Origin: Gonatopus flavifemur
Taxonomy: Eukaryota > Arthropoda > Insecta > Hymenoptera > Dryinidae
DNA: 64,000 nucleotides
Reading direction: 5' to 3'
Assembly (NCBI GenBank): GCA_018340375.1
Contig: JAFFJZ010000004.1
Coordinates: 22,046,001-22,110,000 of the forward strand
Shown in pieces: positions 1-13,300 of the stretch. The notes beneath the pieces were generated by a model. It was given only the letters and a program-made list of their open reading frames with translations, was not told the DNA's origin and did no database searches. Every line of letters starts with the position of its first letter. Within the stretch, counting starts at the first letter, position 1. A program made the position numbers and the translations under genes.

Positions 1-617
1 ACGGGAAGGAGACGAAGAAATTCCGTTCCTAGTATTTTTAACAGACTTCGTATCAGCGGGTTCACATATTTAAATATAATTTTCTCCATCGCTCTCCTTT
101 ACCGCGATGGAGACTTTCCCTTATTTCTTCCTTAATTCTACGGCTCCTATTTCTCCACCAATACTCCACCTCTATTCTTCCGAAGTTCTAGGTAGAGAAT
201 CGGTAGTTGTGTTATACGAGTATGTTAGTATTATGGAAATATCATTCAACTCAGGACTCCATCTCACAATATACAATTAATAAAATTTTTGTCTGAAGCA
301 GTGAATTTTATCTAACCAAAATGCTTCTATCTTTCAATCTTATTCCTCTAATTCAAAACTATTATTGCGCAATATTTTCATCTGAGTTCAACTCTCAGTA
401 ATTTTATGGGTATAAAGAATTTTTGTTTTCCATCAGGCTTGACACACTTCCTGAATCTAAATGAATCTTCAAACATTTTGTAAATGACAGTCGTTGAAAA
501 ACTAAAAGTTATTGACATCATTCATGTCAAATATTTTGAATCAACCAACCACTGAAGTGGCTAAATGGTCAAATTAATAAAAATATTAATGTATCATTAC
601 TATAAACTGAATCTCAG
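1..617. other. Left edge, no gene recognised
   Basis: AT-rich sequence without a convincing coding exon on either strand. I looked here for the missing 3' exons of the minus-strand odorant receptor (the conserved C-terminal region with its W-Y and T-A-G-K motifs) and did not find them; they could lie beyond the left edge. Confidence 0.5.
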
Positions 618-790
618 CATTTTGACCAAGATTTTCTCTCGAGACTGCAAGACTCTTGGTCGAGACTAGATCCCAGTCTTGGTCTCGTCTCGACTCTTGA
701 GCACTAAAGTCTTGTCTTGATCTCGTCTTGATTTTCAAGACAAGACAAGACAAGATCAAGACAATTCTTGGTCTTGGATCCACCCCCAGT
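618..790. repeat. CTTG/CAAG-rich simple palindromic repeat
   Basis: A stretch made almost entirely of CTTG, TCTCG and CAAGA words. It is self-complementary: CTTGTCTTGATCTCG is followed a few bases later by CAAGACAAGACAAG. It resembles the low-complexity core of a small inverted-repeat element. A minus-strand ORF runs through it but has only repeat composition. Confidence 0.6.
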
Positions 791-1161
791 ATCCACCGAT
801 CCCTTTTTTCTCCCTGAGTTCCATGGAGAGGCGACGTAGGTGTCCTGTGTGGGGTGTTACTTGAGCATAGCCACACAAGAAGAAAATGAAAACTTTTACG
901 GTTCTGGGTATCAAACCATGTTTTCAAGTGTTTTTGAGGTCTTTCAGTCCAAATCTGAGGCCCATTGAGTGCTATATCATGTCGACCTTCACATTTTTGT
1001 GTTCGGAATCTTGGGTTCATAAATCCAAGTATTAATATATTGTATCGCGAATTCTCTTGGAAATAGCATTATAAATTCCAGATTTAGCATAGGTTTAGAT
1101 GTAGTTCATGTTAGAGTTCTCTCATGATCTTCAAAAAGCTCATCATAATTCAAGATTACTG

Positions 1162-1580
1162 CCCTAGACAGCACAGAAAGTTCTCTGAACGTTTTGAAAA
1201 CATGCACTGGGTTCTCTGGGCACTGTTTTGATCTCCGGGGAGTAGGTTCTCCAAACGTTTAGAGTACCTGCATTTTGGATACCCCTGAATACGTTTTCAA
1301 CAAATTCTTTTCCTTCACTACGCACCGTTCCCATAATGTACTCCCAACGTGCTTTCATGAAAACTAGCGTTCAAAAAAATGGGGGTACAGCTTCACACAA
1401 CGTGATGAAAACCTCTATTGAACACGTTCCTAGAACGTCGCACGGTGCACATGAATAGAACTAACCGGGACAGTTGCACGTACCTGGGACATACATGTGA
1501 CGTTCTCAGAACATCCTGAGACGTTATTCCACGTTCTCTGCGTAACCAAGCACGTTTTCTAAACGTTCAAAAGACCTCGC
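1162..1580. repeat. CCC-AGACAGCAC family element, AACGTT-rich (diverged copy)
   Basis: The sequence begins CCCTAGACAGCAC and is followed by many variants of the words GTTCTCTGAACGTT, CGTTCTAGAACG and AAACGTTC. The complete relative at 51926-52327 has terminal inverted repeats starting CCCAGACAGCAC and the same AACGTT-rich interior. The right end here is degraded. No coding capacity. Confidence 0.55.
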
Positions 1581-2152
1581 GGTACTGTATGGGTGAGTCC
1601 AATAACTTTGTGACTTGAGATCTCAGTACAAAACCTAATCACCTTCACCCGATGATCCTACAACTCGAATCATTACAGTCAACCCGTATTATCACTCCGA
1701 TCAAAATTGCCGTTAGATTTAGATACAAATTATGTCCGTTCCTAACGACAATTTCGATCACGGTAGGATTCCCAGGAGTGCGGATTCAGTGCCAAACTGG
1801 CGGCTTCCTTTAACCATTCTGGTGAACAGGAAAGAATCTTGTAAGCGTTGGCCATATTTTTGGCGAGTCACTTCGAAATGATGAACACTTTCAGCGTAAT
1901 AGCGAGAAAAATACACGCTGAAAGTATTTCGGATTTTCATAAATGTTGTGAAACAGAGGATTTTCTGCAGAATCATTTGATATAAAAAAACCAATTTTTG
2001 TCGGAAATCCGACTTACAAAGGTTTCTCCGTTGTACAGCAGATTTGATGTAGTGATGTACGATATTTTACAATGTCAATATTTCACAGACGCTGTGAGAA
2101 AAATTTCTGTAGGAAACTTCACATAAATGTTCGGAAGTAATTAACACATACA

Positions 2153-2575
2153 TCTCGAAGAGAACATGAAGCTTCAGTGAACGTTCAGATCAGATGTGTA
2201 TAGATCGGGCTGAAGGTTTGTTAGAGCTACTTTCAGATTCACAAACGTTTGACAAAGGTTCTACGGACGTTGAAATGTCCGCCTCGAAATACGTCCAGGA
2301 AACGAAGATGGAATGTTCATTGAAGGTTTGACGAAGCTTCACAAAAATATCTATACTTATATTGATTTTGATCAATTTATATGCAAAATAAATTGATTAA
2401 TGAACATCAATTATTATAAATTAATCTAAGTATAGATATTTTTGTGAAGTTTCCTTAAACCTTCGATGAACCTTCAATGAACGTTCCCTGAAAGTATGTT
2501 GAGGCGGACATTTCAACGTTCGTAGTACCTTTGACAAACGTTTGTCAATCCAAAAGTGAGCTTTCATGAACCTTT
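2153..2575. repeat. CCCGAAGAG foldback element, copy 1 (right end lost)
   Basis: The left arm begins with a variant of CCCGAAGAGAACATGAAGC, followed by AACGTTCAGATCAGATG and the GATCGGGC word. The centre is an AT-rich dyad around TTTGATCAATTTATATG, and the second arm repeats the first in inverse orientation with AACGTTTGTCAA. The distal right end is missing compared with the complete copies at 5966-6468 and 7057-7460. Arms are about 200 bp. No ORF of its own. Confidence 0.8.
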
Positions 2576-3157
2576 GATCCAAGCTCAAAATTTTCCGTAT
2601 GTCATCGGAAATTTGTTGAAGAATGATAGTGCAAATCGCACAAAATTTGGAGTTTTCAGTTAAAATTCATGGGAAGTTTGATTTATATGTCTCGGGAATT
2701 GATTTCCTATCCCATTTTTGGAATTTTCCGGTTGCTGCGTATAGGAAAATCCCAATTATGTTCTACAAAGTACGAGCGATATCTAGCTCTCGTCAATATT
2801 TTATCAAATTCAAAATAAACCCGATAAAATTTCTATTGAGAATATCGGTATCGTGAAATATCATACATCACCAGTTTGATAATTGTTCTACTCATTTACT
2901 TCGATGTTGGAAGCAGATCATGTTGTGGGTTGTCAGAATTTGACAAAAAGACAGTTGATTCAAATTTCGAGTACGTAGACTGTTTTACGTACCACGCGAT
3001 GGAACTGAACTCAAAAACTTAACCGAAGTTTAATAAAACGACACTGTTCCAACTGACTGTGCAATTTATGATCCCATCCAGTGGTGGACTGGGAACTTCT
3101 ATATATTCCTTCGAAATACGCGAAATGAAAGGCAAAACGCGAGAGATCTCTCATGTT

Positions 3158-3245
3158 GCTGAAGTTGTAATCGTTTATTGGAACGAATTAGTGATCGATT
3201 AACGACATATTCAACTGTTGAAGACCCAAAATTTTGCATCCCTCT
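3158..3245. repeat. Short dispersed repeat shared with about 25005-25090
   Basis: About 85 bases (ATGTTGCTGAAGTT, then CGTTTATTGGAACGAATT, then TCAACTGTTGAAGACCC) recur with a few substitutions near 25005-25090 in an aralar intron. This is an unclassified fragment of a dispersed element. Confidence 0.6.
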
Positions 3246-3601
3246 CTCAGAACTATGTTTTCAGTTTTGCAGGATCAATTTGGACAGCGGGATGAAGAAC
3301 AAACATAAAATTCTTTGAGTATGAATTTTCGTTTCGTTTGTATAAACGATTTGAACTTCACCAACATGATCTCCCGCCTCTGATTATCCTTTTTGCGTGA
3401 ACTGAAGAAGGACATTAATATTCTCAGTTTGACACTGATCCCACCGCTGTCACCAATTCGAATTGTGGAGTGAGAAGTGTTAGTATCGACACAAATTGAT
3501 ATTCCTCATCGTCTCCATGGATGTTAAGACAATTTCCGTTCGGAATGGGGAACATATGTATACCGGAAGTTTCAGAATTCACTGAAAATACTTTACAAGC
3601 G

Positions 3602-4212
3602 TATTCTGCAGTCAAAATGCGATGATTTCCCGTTCAGAAAACTGTCAGTTGGAGCTTAGTCTTTTCCCACACTTAAACCACTCAACAGTCCCGTGTGCTA
3701 TTCACCCGACCCTGCCTCTATTCAGGAGGTTGAAGAACGGCAGGTCTCTGGGAAAAGCGTCGAACTATCTCGTTATATTTTTTTTCGGAGCCATGATAAT
3801 TCAGAGTTGCTGAATTTTGATTAGCTGGGAGCTGAAAAATTTTTAACTTCTACAACTTTGAATTGAACCCTCAATTACCTCACGGAGGTCTGAAGGGAGA
3901 AGGAGATTTTCGAGAATCTGATATTCTGTTTCTAAGGGTGAAGAGTAAATCGTTTGATTTGAAACCAGAATAAGGATCAAATTCAAAAACCATAGTACAT
4001 TTTTGATAATGCGAACAGCTTCATCTACTTGATTGCAGTGCACAACGAAAGGTAACCAGGAACACGTTGAAACACGTGGGTTAACTGAGGGTGGAAAATT
4101 AGAGTATGGTCCAATTGTTTTTGGTTTGGAAAGAAAATGCTCATATCCCAAGAATCAGGCCTCGAATAGAATTTTTTCAAACGGGAGATCATTGCACTTT
4201 GACTGCAGAATA
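3602..4212. repeat. Small element with about 33-bp terminal inverted repeats
   Basis: TATTCTGCAGTCAAAATGCG at 3602 is answered by its reverse complement at 4180-4212 with about three mismatches; the inverted repeat extends through GATGATTTCCCGTT. The roughly 610-bp unit has no coding content I recognise. It sits just downstream of the last readable odorant-receptor exon, so it may have disrupted or pushed away the receptor's 3' exons. No clear target duplication was seen. Confidence 0.6.
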
Positions 4213-4382
4213 GACTTCTGAAACACCCGGTAGAAACAGTTACTTCCATGTGTTTTCTGAAGTATGATCGAATTCTGATTATTTAGTAAACAAAGACAAG
4301 TGCAACTCTCTTGATTCATACAGTTCAAATAAGGAAAAACTGGGAAAATTTCGGCGACAATAACGTTATAAAAACTGATTAC

Positions 4383-7300
4383 TCGAGAGCGTTTCTGTGG
4401 GTTCTCATACACGACTTGAAAGTGTGTCGTACAGGTTTTCCGTGAACCGTGGAGTGTATTGAATTCTCCTTACATCCCTCTATCAGTTGATGAAACTGAT
4501 AACTGTAAAAGATCATACGATTAAGGGATTTTCAAATGTGTATGTAGTTTTATGATGAAGGAGAGTGCTCCATTTATACCTTACCTGACAACCGTGAACA
4601 TACCACACGCGTGTTGCATGTAAACAAGATAAATACTGTCCACCGATACCAGAACCGTCATTCCCACGTAAGTGACGACGCACGTATGGCCCAATATGTA
4701 ATAAAAATACTCTTGATCATTCACAAAGTATTCTGCCTCCAGTACAGGTTTTTTGAGTCTCGATTCGTTCAATGGAATCAGAATGTCCATGATTTGGGGA
4801 ACGAATCCAGTAGCTAGAAAGCCACATGCTGCCACGTAGATGTATACTTCAAAAGACCAAAAAATTCAATGAATCACGATTCGGATAATTTCCTGTTGGA
4901 ATTAGGGAGAGGGGGGAATAATCTCACGCAGATAGTTCCGTGCCAAAAATCCCGAAGAGAACATGAAGCTTCAGCGAACGTTCAGATTAGATCTTTATAG
5001 ATCGGCTCGAAGGTTTATGAAAGCGGGATCTTCGGGCTCTTCGGGATGCCACGCAGAACCGAACAGAAAATTGTTGAGCATCGAACAGTTTCTTTCCCAG
5101 GTGATACAGGCAAAACCTGACAAATCTTCTACCCGATTTGGTCCGCAATCACTAAATTGTAACATCCTATCAAAACCTGGCGGGGAAATTTCCGTCAGTT
5201 TTTGACTGAACATACCCCGGACCAAATTGGGTAGAAAGTTTGTCAGTTTTCTTTTGAGTTACTTGGGAAAGAAACCGTTCAAAGGCTGACAAAAATTTCC
5301 TGTCCGGTTCTGCCTGGTATTTGTAGCAGGGTTGTATCACGGTAAATGATGAAACAGCAAAATTGAAGAAAAAAAATAAAAGAACGGTTTGAAAAATACT
5401 CCTCTGGTATAATTTTTCATGCGCATCAGGTTGCAGCACATTGGGATTCTTATTTTTTTCTGGTAATGTGACAAACTACTGCTTTTCTATGTTGGGTGAA
5501 GTTTCAACTCCCATCTTTGTTGATGGATACTTGATTATTTGAGTTTTTTTTCTAACCGTAGGATTGAGAGACCGAGAAATGAGTTCTCAAATTCCTCGTG
5601 AAGGTTATTTACCCATTCCCCACTTTGAGCTTCGGTGGCATGGATTGATAAATCGGAGACGTGGATTCAAGGTGAGTCGAAACCAGACTTTATGTTCAAA
5701 CAACATTCTTCACAATATGCATCTGTATGGATCCAAATTTCGAAGACCTGGACATTTTTCTTTTCTATTAATGCATGTACTTTTCATGTGTAATTCAGCA
5801 CAGCTGAAAGTGTCCTGCTTGGAGAATCTCATTGATTCCAATGCAGAAAACAGATTCAAACCCATTGAAAATTGATTCCCAGTGGGTTTGAATCAGTTTG
5901 CTGCATCGGAATCAATGGGAATCAATCGATTCAATAAGCAAGGTGGAGAATGGTTGTTGTTCCGTCCCGAAGAGAACATGAAGCTTCAGCGGACGTTCAG
6001 ATTAGATCTGTATAGATCGGTTCGAAGGTTGATGCAAGCTAACTTTTAGATTCACAAACGTTCGTCAAAGGTACTACGAACGTTGAGATGTCCGTCTCGA
6101 AATACGTTCAGGAAACATAGGTGGAACGTTCGCTGAAGGTTCATCGAAAGTTTAACGAAGCTCTACAAAAATATCTATACTTATATTGATTTTGATCAAT
6201 TTATATGAAAAAGAAATTGATTAATAAACATAAATTATTATAAATTATTCTAAGTATAGATATTTTTGTGGAGCTTCGTTGAACCTTCGATGAACCTTCA
6301 GCGAACGTTCCATCTATGTTTCCTGAACGTATTTCGAGGTGGACATTTCAACATCCGTAGAACCTTTGTCAAACGTTTGTGAATCTAAAAGATAGCTCTA
6401 ATGAACCTCCAGCCCGATCTATACACACCTGATCTGGACGTTTGCTGAAGCTTCATGTTCTCTTCGGGGTACGAGTCTTTTTCTCTCTCCCGTTCTCCCG
6501 ATCACTGATATAGTAGGAACTTTTCGATAAGGAATGTGATATTACCACCCACGTAACACAGAATATTCTGAGAATATTAACACGACATCCGTGAAATGTA
6601 CTTGATCGAATATTCTCACAAAGAGCGTAGAAGATTCGTAAACATTCTCAGAAGATTCTTAGAACATTTGAATGAGACTGTTACGAATATTCTAGGAACG
6701 TTCGTACAATATGCGTACAAAGTTTGTAGGGAGATTGATGAACACCGCATTCCCAAGTATCGTGATGACATGAATTCATTGATGGCGGATAATGTTGTTG
6801 ACAGGCTACAGACCCTTGAACAATATATTATTTCAATTTGTGTTTTGGGAATAATAAATCTATGAAAGGTGACCTTAATATCGCAAATGTTCTTTGAGAG
6901 TGCCATGTGTGAAAAATAATCCTCAAAAGTGTAATGAAATATTGAGAAATACCGTGTATATTATGATTTCCTGTTGCGATCATAAGTATCTGATCCATCT
7001 ATGTGAATTCATAATATCGCTAACCATCCATGATTACAGATGTCTAATGATCAACACCCGAAGAGAACATGAAGCTTCAGCGAACGTTCAGATCAGATGT
7101 GTATAGATCGGGCCGAAGGTTCATTAGAGCCAACTTTTAGATTCACAAACGTTTGACAAAGGTTCTACGGACGTTGAAATGTCCGCCTCGAAATACGTTC
7201 AGGAAACATAGATGGAACGCTCGCTGAAGGTTCATCGAAGGTCTGACGAAGCTTCACAAAAATATCTATACTTAAATTAATTTATAATAATTTATGTTTA

Positions 7301-10300
7301 TTAATTCATTTATTTTTCATATAAATTAATCAAAATCAATCAACGTCCGTAGAACCTTTGTCAAACGTTCGTGAATCTAAAAGTTAGCTCTAATGAACCT
7401 TCGGCCCGATCTATATACATCTGATCTGAACGTTCGCTGAAGCTTCATGTTCTCTTCGGGCAAAATTGATTGTGAAGTAGTTTTTGGTGACATGCAGAAG
7501 TTTATATTGACGGGAATTCTTATTTTAACAGCATTTTCTTCTAATATTTCCACAATATCCGTGGCATCATATTCTGAGAATATTTGAAACAGTCCCATTC
7601 AAACATTCTGAGAATGTGCGTAGAATATATTCGCACATAATAAGAATCTACATAGAACATTCGAATATCCTCAACGTATATTCTCAGAACATTCTCAGAA
7701 CGTGTGTGTGCTACCTGGGCAGGCGTAGAAGTATGAAAACGGAATTTCCCCTTAAATAGCACTAGCCATCAGTTCAGGGACCCTAAGAGCACTTCTTCAG
7801 TACCATCATCTTCCCTTAACAGCTGATGAAGATTTTCGACACAAAACAACAGGAGTTCTGTACACCCGTAATTGTTTTATAACCTTAAACATGTCGAGTT
7901 TTGTGTCTACGAACTACGATCTGCGAACAGCATTGGTCCTTTGTTATCATTGGAAGAAAACTGCTGCAGAATCACATCGAATGCTTGTCGAAGCTCAGGG
8001 TGAACACCCTGCTTAAAATATCTCATAGAATCTCATAGAGTCTCATTCGAATTGAATGAGACTGAACAAGACCAATGAGGAGGATCAAAGTGTCTGTAAC
8101 GCCTCATTGAAACTGAATGAGAATGAATTAGAGATCGGTATCCAATCGGTTATCTCTCAATATCTATACGTGAAATATGAAATTAGAAATGATAGAGCTG
8201 TTATTTATGTGAAGAGTTGAATGAGTATTTATAGGGAAATGCTCATTCAATTCCATTTTTTTGTCTGTACCAACCGTCGATCGGTCCAATAGAAATTCTC
8301 TGGAGTAGAGTCTATAAGAAATGATGAGAAATTTCTGGAGTAAAACTTCTCAATCGGTTTTTATGAAGAATGTCTAATATCATTTTGGAGGATTTTCCAT
8401 ATCAATGCTCAATAGGTTTCTATGGGAAAATTCCGATATAACTTTCCCTTAATAATCATATCAATGTTCAATCGGTTCTAATCGGAATTTCCCACAAGCG
8501 CGTTATACGAGAAATGATGAGAAATTCCCAGAGTAAAACTTTTCAATCGATTCCCATGGGGAATGTCTCATAGAATTTCTCAGTATTCTTCATGTCAATG
8601 TTTAATCGGTTTCAATCGGAACTGTCTGAAAGTCCATTCTACAAGAAATGATGGGATATTTCCAGGATAGAGATGTTCAATAGATTTCCTTGAGAAATGT
8701 CTCATATAATTTTCATCACTTTTTGTTATCGATGCTCAATCGGTCTCAATCGGAATTCTCCGTAAGTGCTTCTTACGAGAAATGACGAGGATTTCATAGG
8801 ATCCGAATGTTCAATAAGTTTCTATGAGAAAATTCTGATATAATCACTCATTATTGTTCATGTTAATGTTCAATCGATGCCAATCAACGTTTTCCGAAAA
8901 TACGTTCTATGAGGAATCATGAGGAATTTCTGAAATACTAGTTTTTAGTAGGTCCTCATTAGGGATGCACTGGATATCCGGTTCTGATCTGGCCGGATAT
9001 GCGTCCGATCCGGTATCTAGTGATCCGGACAGATCGGACAAATCATTCTGGATAGGTCAACATCGACATCGTACATCGGATTGGACGCATATCCGGTATT
9101 CGGTGGTCGAATCAGAACCGGATATCCGGTGCACCCCTAGTTTTCGTTAGAATAGTTCTTCCAATGTATCCCAATTAATTTGTGAAATGGAACATTCTAT
9201 AGAAATCCATTGTTCCTCTTCATAGAAAATTCATTACTCTGAAGTCAAGAAGAACCAGGAAGGAAAACTCAATACAACCGCATTACTGTAATATAAGAAA
9301 AATCCAATACAAACCCATTGGTCTCATGGCAGAAAAATCCAATACAATCTCATTGGTCTCATGACAGGAAAATCGGATACAAACTCATCAATTCAATGTC
9401 ATTCAATTTATGCATCTGTAAAGTAACCATCTGCAAAGTCGCGCAGTAGCTCAACGGTTAGGGTATTAGATTTCAGTCGGTAGGCAGGTAGGAATATAAG
9501 TTCAAACCCCCCCTAGTGGAAATGCACCACATATGACCCATGTATGGATCATATGTTATGAGTAATCCAAACATATATGAACCATATATGATCCATATAT
9601 GACCCATATATGACCCATATATGATTTATTTCCATTTATTGAGGGGTACAAAAAAAGTCTCTCCTACGAGAATTGAACGCAGTTCGTTGGGACCGGACTC
9701 CATCTCCCTTTCACTGGAGCCACCGCCGGTCGCTTGAAAGAAGCGACTTCTTTCACGTATATGAACTCCCGCTTATTCTTGAAAACCATATATGGCTCAT
9801 ATATGAACTCCGAATTGGTAGATCAACAATTGTGGATCACATATAAAACATATATGAGTTATTGCAGGTCAGATTCACAATGAGTTCCTCAATATTTTTA
9901 GAATAATTATTTTTGAATTCTTCGTTGGAAAATATGAGATACTTGTCACATTTGTTTGTTTGCTCTTTTTTATTCTATTGTGTTAACCGGTTTACAATGT
10001 GTCAGAGCTTTTAGTTTTGACAAATCCAGTTCTTCTCAAATGCGTGTATCTCGAAAAGGTCTCAACACACAGAATTACTAATAAGGCATAAGAGTTGGGA
10101 TTTTTTCTGAACTTTTCAAAAATTCGAGTGAAATTTTTTTTCCAATTTGTGTCTAGTGGGATTCCTACGGTGGAAGTAAAAATGGTATTTTATTCGAATT
10201 TGGACATTTTCAGCCCTTTGAGATCACCAGGAGTTCAAAAGGCTCTAGGGGGAGTCTGTGGTTCCGTACCCTGACGAAAATTTTTGTCATAATTTCTCAT

Positions 10301-13300
10301 AATTTCTCATTGTCCCAATTCATGGAGAAAATATGAGGAATTCTATTGTTCTTTCTCATATTTTCTCCATGAATTGGGACAATGAGAAATTATGAGAAAT
10401 TATGACCAAAATTTTCGTCAGGGTAGCTTACAGTGCTTGTCGTGCATTTTAATTTGTGCTAATGTAAATTTTACCGAGAAATCTGCAACAATATTTGAAA
10501 GACTGCGTGAATGGCATCTGTTGCTTTGGTTTGGGGTCCGAAAGACCCTGTGTAACCTTTACGTAAGTACTTTGAAGTGTGACCTCAACGGATTAATTTT
10601 TTTATTTAACAAACACGATCGATCTATGGTGCATAGCAATACTTTTGATTCAGTTCTGAAAATGGTAATTTTCTACGACATTCAACAAATATAAATAAAA
10701 CAAGACAAAAAAGATAACTCAATAACTTGAAATTACACATCAATCCGTCCATGAAATGTCTCGTATTTATGCTGCATTACAAATCTTGAATAATCGAGCA
10801 CGCGGAGTTCTCAGGCCGCCCTTATTTTGTCTAGATCTCTCGAATGCCGTGGAGTAACATTTTTGAAAACGAAACGAAAATTATCGTTATGTTCCAGAAA
10901 TTAGTTTTGCTTGTGGAATTTGAAAATCAAACGTATTCGAATTTGAATAAAATACTCTTTTCACTTCCATCGTCGAATTACGGCAAAATACGTCCTTGGA
11001 AAGAAATTTTCTCTTGACTTTGTGAAAAGTTGAGGCAAAATCCTAACCCGTACAGCACGCGGACATTTCTCCGTCGCCTCCACGTCGCTTCTCCGTTCTT
11101 TCCACCTTGTATCCACGTCTTCCTTTCTTCCACCTCGCCTCCACGGAGATGCGACGTGGACATCGGTGGATGTGCTGTGTGGGGAGTTCCATGCCTTGGT
11201 AATAATTTTTTGTATTGAAAGCTTTCCAAGATACAGGCATTTGAAAAAGAGTGGATTTTAGAAACCAAGAACTTCGACATATGTTGTGAACCTGCAATCA
11301 TAATAGAATAAGAAAAAAAGAAACAAATGATACGTATCTCACATTTTTCAACAGAGAATTCGGGATAACCATTTCAAAAATATTTATGAACTCTTGGAAA
11401 ATCCGATATGAAATGATCCATACATAGCGAATAATTATACCAAATATGAATCATATATGTTTTTGACCGTTTCCTGCAAACATATCCCAGATAACATTCT
11501 GTGCGCGCAATGTTTGAGCCTCGAGAGCCGCGTCTTTATGCGCGCAGTTCGCCAGTGTTTTGCTAGCAAATAATACTATCACTCGCCATATGCACGCACA
11601 TAGCAATCATGCTCACGTATGAGCGCGATGGCTTGCAGTTCTGTCAACAGAAAGCGACGCACATGAATCCGACTTTGCTAGCGATTCTGTAACTCGATTT
11701 GCACGTGAATCGCTTACATTTGCGCGCAAAATGCTATTAGGGATATGTTGCGCGCGGTACCATATATGCTTTATATGTATCACTGATGGGGCATATATGG
11801 TCTTATATGTTTTGTGGGAATCATATATGGATCATATATGGGTCATATATGGGGCATATATGATTCATTTCCACTAGGGCCGTTAGGTAGGATATAATTT
11901 CTTCTGCCCCAACATGAGTTATCAAGTTCCTGGATGACACTCTGACATAAAGAATGAATAGAATCACCACTACAAAATCTCCATCAAAAAAAAAAGAAAA
12001 CAAAAATTCTAATCCTAATTTTGAATTATTTTCAATGAGAATGAATGAGAATTTTCAAGCAGGGCATGCCCTTGGTAAAACACAGTGTTTCGAGTGGTTC
12101 AACAAATTTTAAAGCAGTAATTTCACGTGAGAAACGAAGAGCATGGGAAACCACCCAAAAAGTTCGCAGACGAAAAATTACAGGCCTTATTGGATGAAGA
12201 TGATACTCGAACTCAACAAGAACTCGCGGATCAACTGAATGTGACGCAGAAAGCCATAGGAAAATGAGTTCCGCATGAACTGAATGCAAGACAGCAAGAG
12301 AATTGGAAAACCACTGGTGAAATGCTGTTCGACAAATACAAAAGAAAGTTATTTCTCCATCGAATTGTGACAGGTGATGAAAAATGAATGTATTTTGAGA
12401 ATCCTAAGCGTCGGAAATCATGGGCGAATCCAGGCGAATCATCGACATCCACTGCAAGATCAAATCGTTTTGGGAAGAAGACAATGCTCTGTGTTTGGTG
12501 GGATCAGAAGGGTGTAATCTACTATGAGCTGCTGAAACCTGGGCAAACCGTCAACATTGATCGCCACCAACAGCAAATGTTCGACTTGAATCGCGCATTG
12601 CGTGAAAAACGACTAGAATATGGAAGAAGGCAACACAAAGTCATCTTGCTTCACGATAATGCCCCATCGCACACAGCAAAACGGGTCAGGGAAACGATCG
12701 AGGCGTCCAGTTGGAAGATGCTACCGCATGCGGCTTATTTTTCAGACTTGGCTCAGTCCGATTATCATCTATTCGCGTCAATGGGACACGTTCTCGCTGA
12801 ACAACGCTCGATAACTGGTTCGCTTCAAAAGAGGAACTGTTCTTTTTTTGGCATGGCATTCATAAACTGCCGGAAAGGTGAGAAAAATGTATAAACAGCA
12901 ATGGAGATTATTTCGAATAGAATATTTTCACACAACAAACGTGTGATTCTTACCAAAAAAATTCCGGTTTCATACTTGTACACCCGGTATATATGATCCA
13001 TCTCTGATCCTAATTTTAAACCCAATGTTCACCATCCGAGAGCAACCATTCACATATCAAGATTGTATCCACCAACAATTCGTTCCGGAAGGTTGAACAG
13101 CCCTCTTGAATTTGGTCAATTTGCCCTCACATGACAATCAGCGATGAAAAAAGAGTGTGTTTCAATCGAATTTCGAGTATTCGAGGAGCTTCAACGGCGG
13201 TTTCAAAGGTAATTGTCGAAACCAAGTATACGATGGATGTTTTAAATAATTCTATAATTCACTAAAAATGTATTTCGAGGGAAAATGATCATCACCAGCG

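Larger units (their letters stand above)
9511..11879. mobile_element. Non-coding element CCCTAGTGGAAATG...CATTTCCACTAGGG with CATATATG arrays
   Basis: The termini are inverted repeats beginning CCCTAGTGGAAATG, and CC lies on both sides, consistent with a 2-bp duplication. Both subterminal regions hold tandem variants of CATATATGACC and ATCATATATG (9530-9610, 9780-9860, 11440-11460, 11760-11860). The interior has no transposase; it hosts a 155-bp hairpin element (10269-10423) and a GCGCGC-rich element (11482-11747). A second tRNA-like patch in reverse orientation lies near 9660-9735. Confidence 0.75.
8007..12064. mobile_element. Non-coding DNA element CCCTGCTT...AAGCAGGG, 4058 bp, CA target duplication, nested in mariner
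   Basis: The ends are inverted repeats: CCCTGCTTAAAATATCTCAT on the left, and on the right the complement of CCCTGCTTGAAAATTCTCAT. The insertion point is exact because the interrupted mariner codon run resumes after a CA duplication (8005-8006 and 12065-12066). The left third (8140-8960) consists of degenerate direct repeats of roughly 100 bp with CAATCGGTTTCTATG, GAAATGATGAGAAATTTC and TCATATCAATG words. It contains no transposase and itself carries nested insertions (8961-9138, 9511-11879). Confidence 0.85.
7714..12987 (+). pseudogene. Mariner (Mos1-like) transposase, split by a 4.06-kb insertion and decayed
   Basis: A Tc1/mariner DD34D transposon. The left inverted repeat (near CCTGGGCAGGCGTAGAAGTA) and the right one (TACTTGTACACCCGG) lie next to TA dinucleotides at 7712 and 12988. 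The coding part starts at 7891 (MSSFVSTNYDLRTALVLCYH, then ESHRMLVEAQGEH). It stops abruptly at 8006 and resumes at 12065 with ALGKTQCFEWFNKF. Downstream the reading frame has several stops and shifts, but the family motifs remain: LLHDNAPSH, WWDQKGVIYYELLKPGQ, DYHLFASMGHVLAEQ. Without the insert the element would be about 1.2 kb, normal for mariner. It was therefore an old copy in the odorant-receptor intron that was later hit by another transposon. Confidence 0.88.

Noticed and set aside
586..1020. 144-codon minus-strand ORF
   Set aside because: Runs through the CTTG/CAAG simple repeat and an inverted-repeat fragment; composition is repetitive and no domain is visible.
3843..4412. Minus-strand ORFs as odorant-receptor exons 6 and 7
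   Set aside because: Frames do not continue the receptor in phase and lack the conserved C-terminal motifs; most of the region lies within the 3602-4212 repeat.
9440..9510. tRNA gene
   Set aside because: A- and B-box-like words are present, but stems do not pair and no anticodon loop forms; interpreted as a SINE head.
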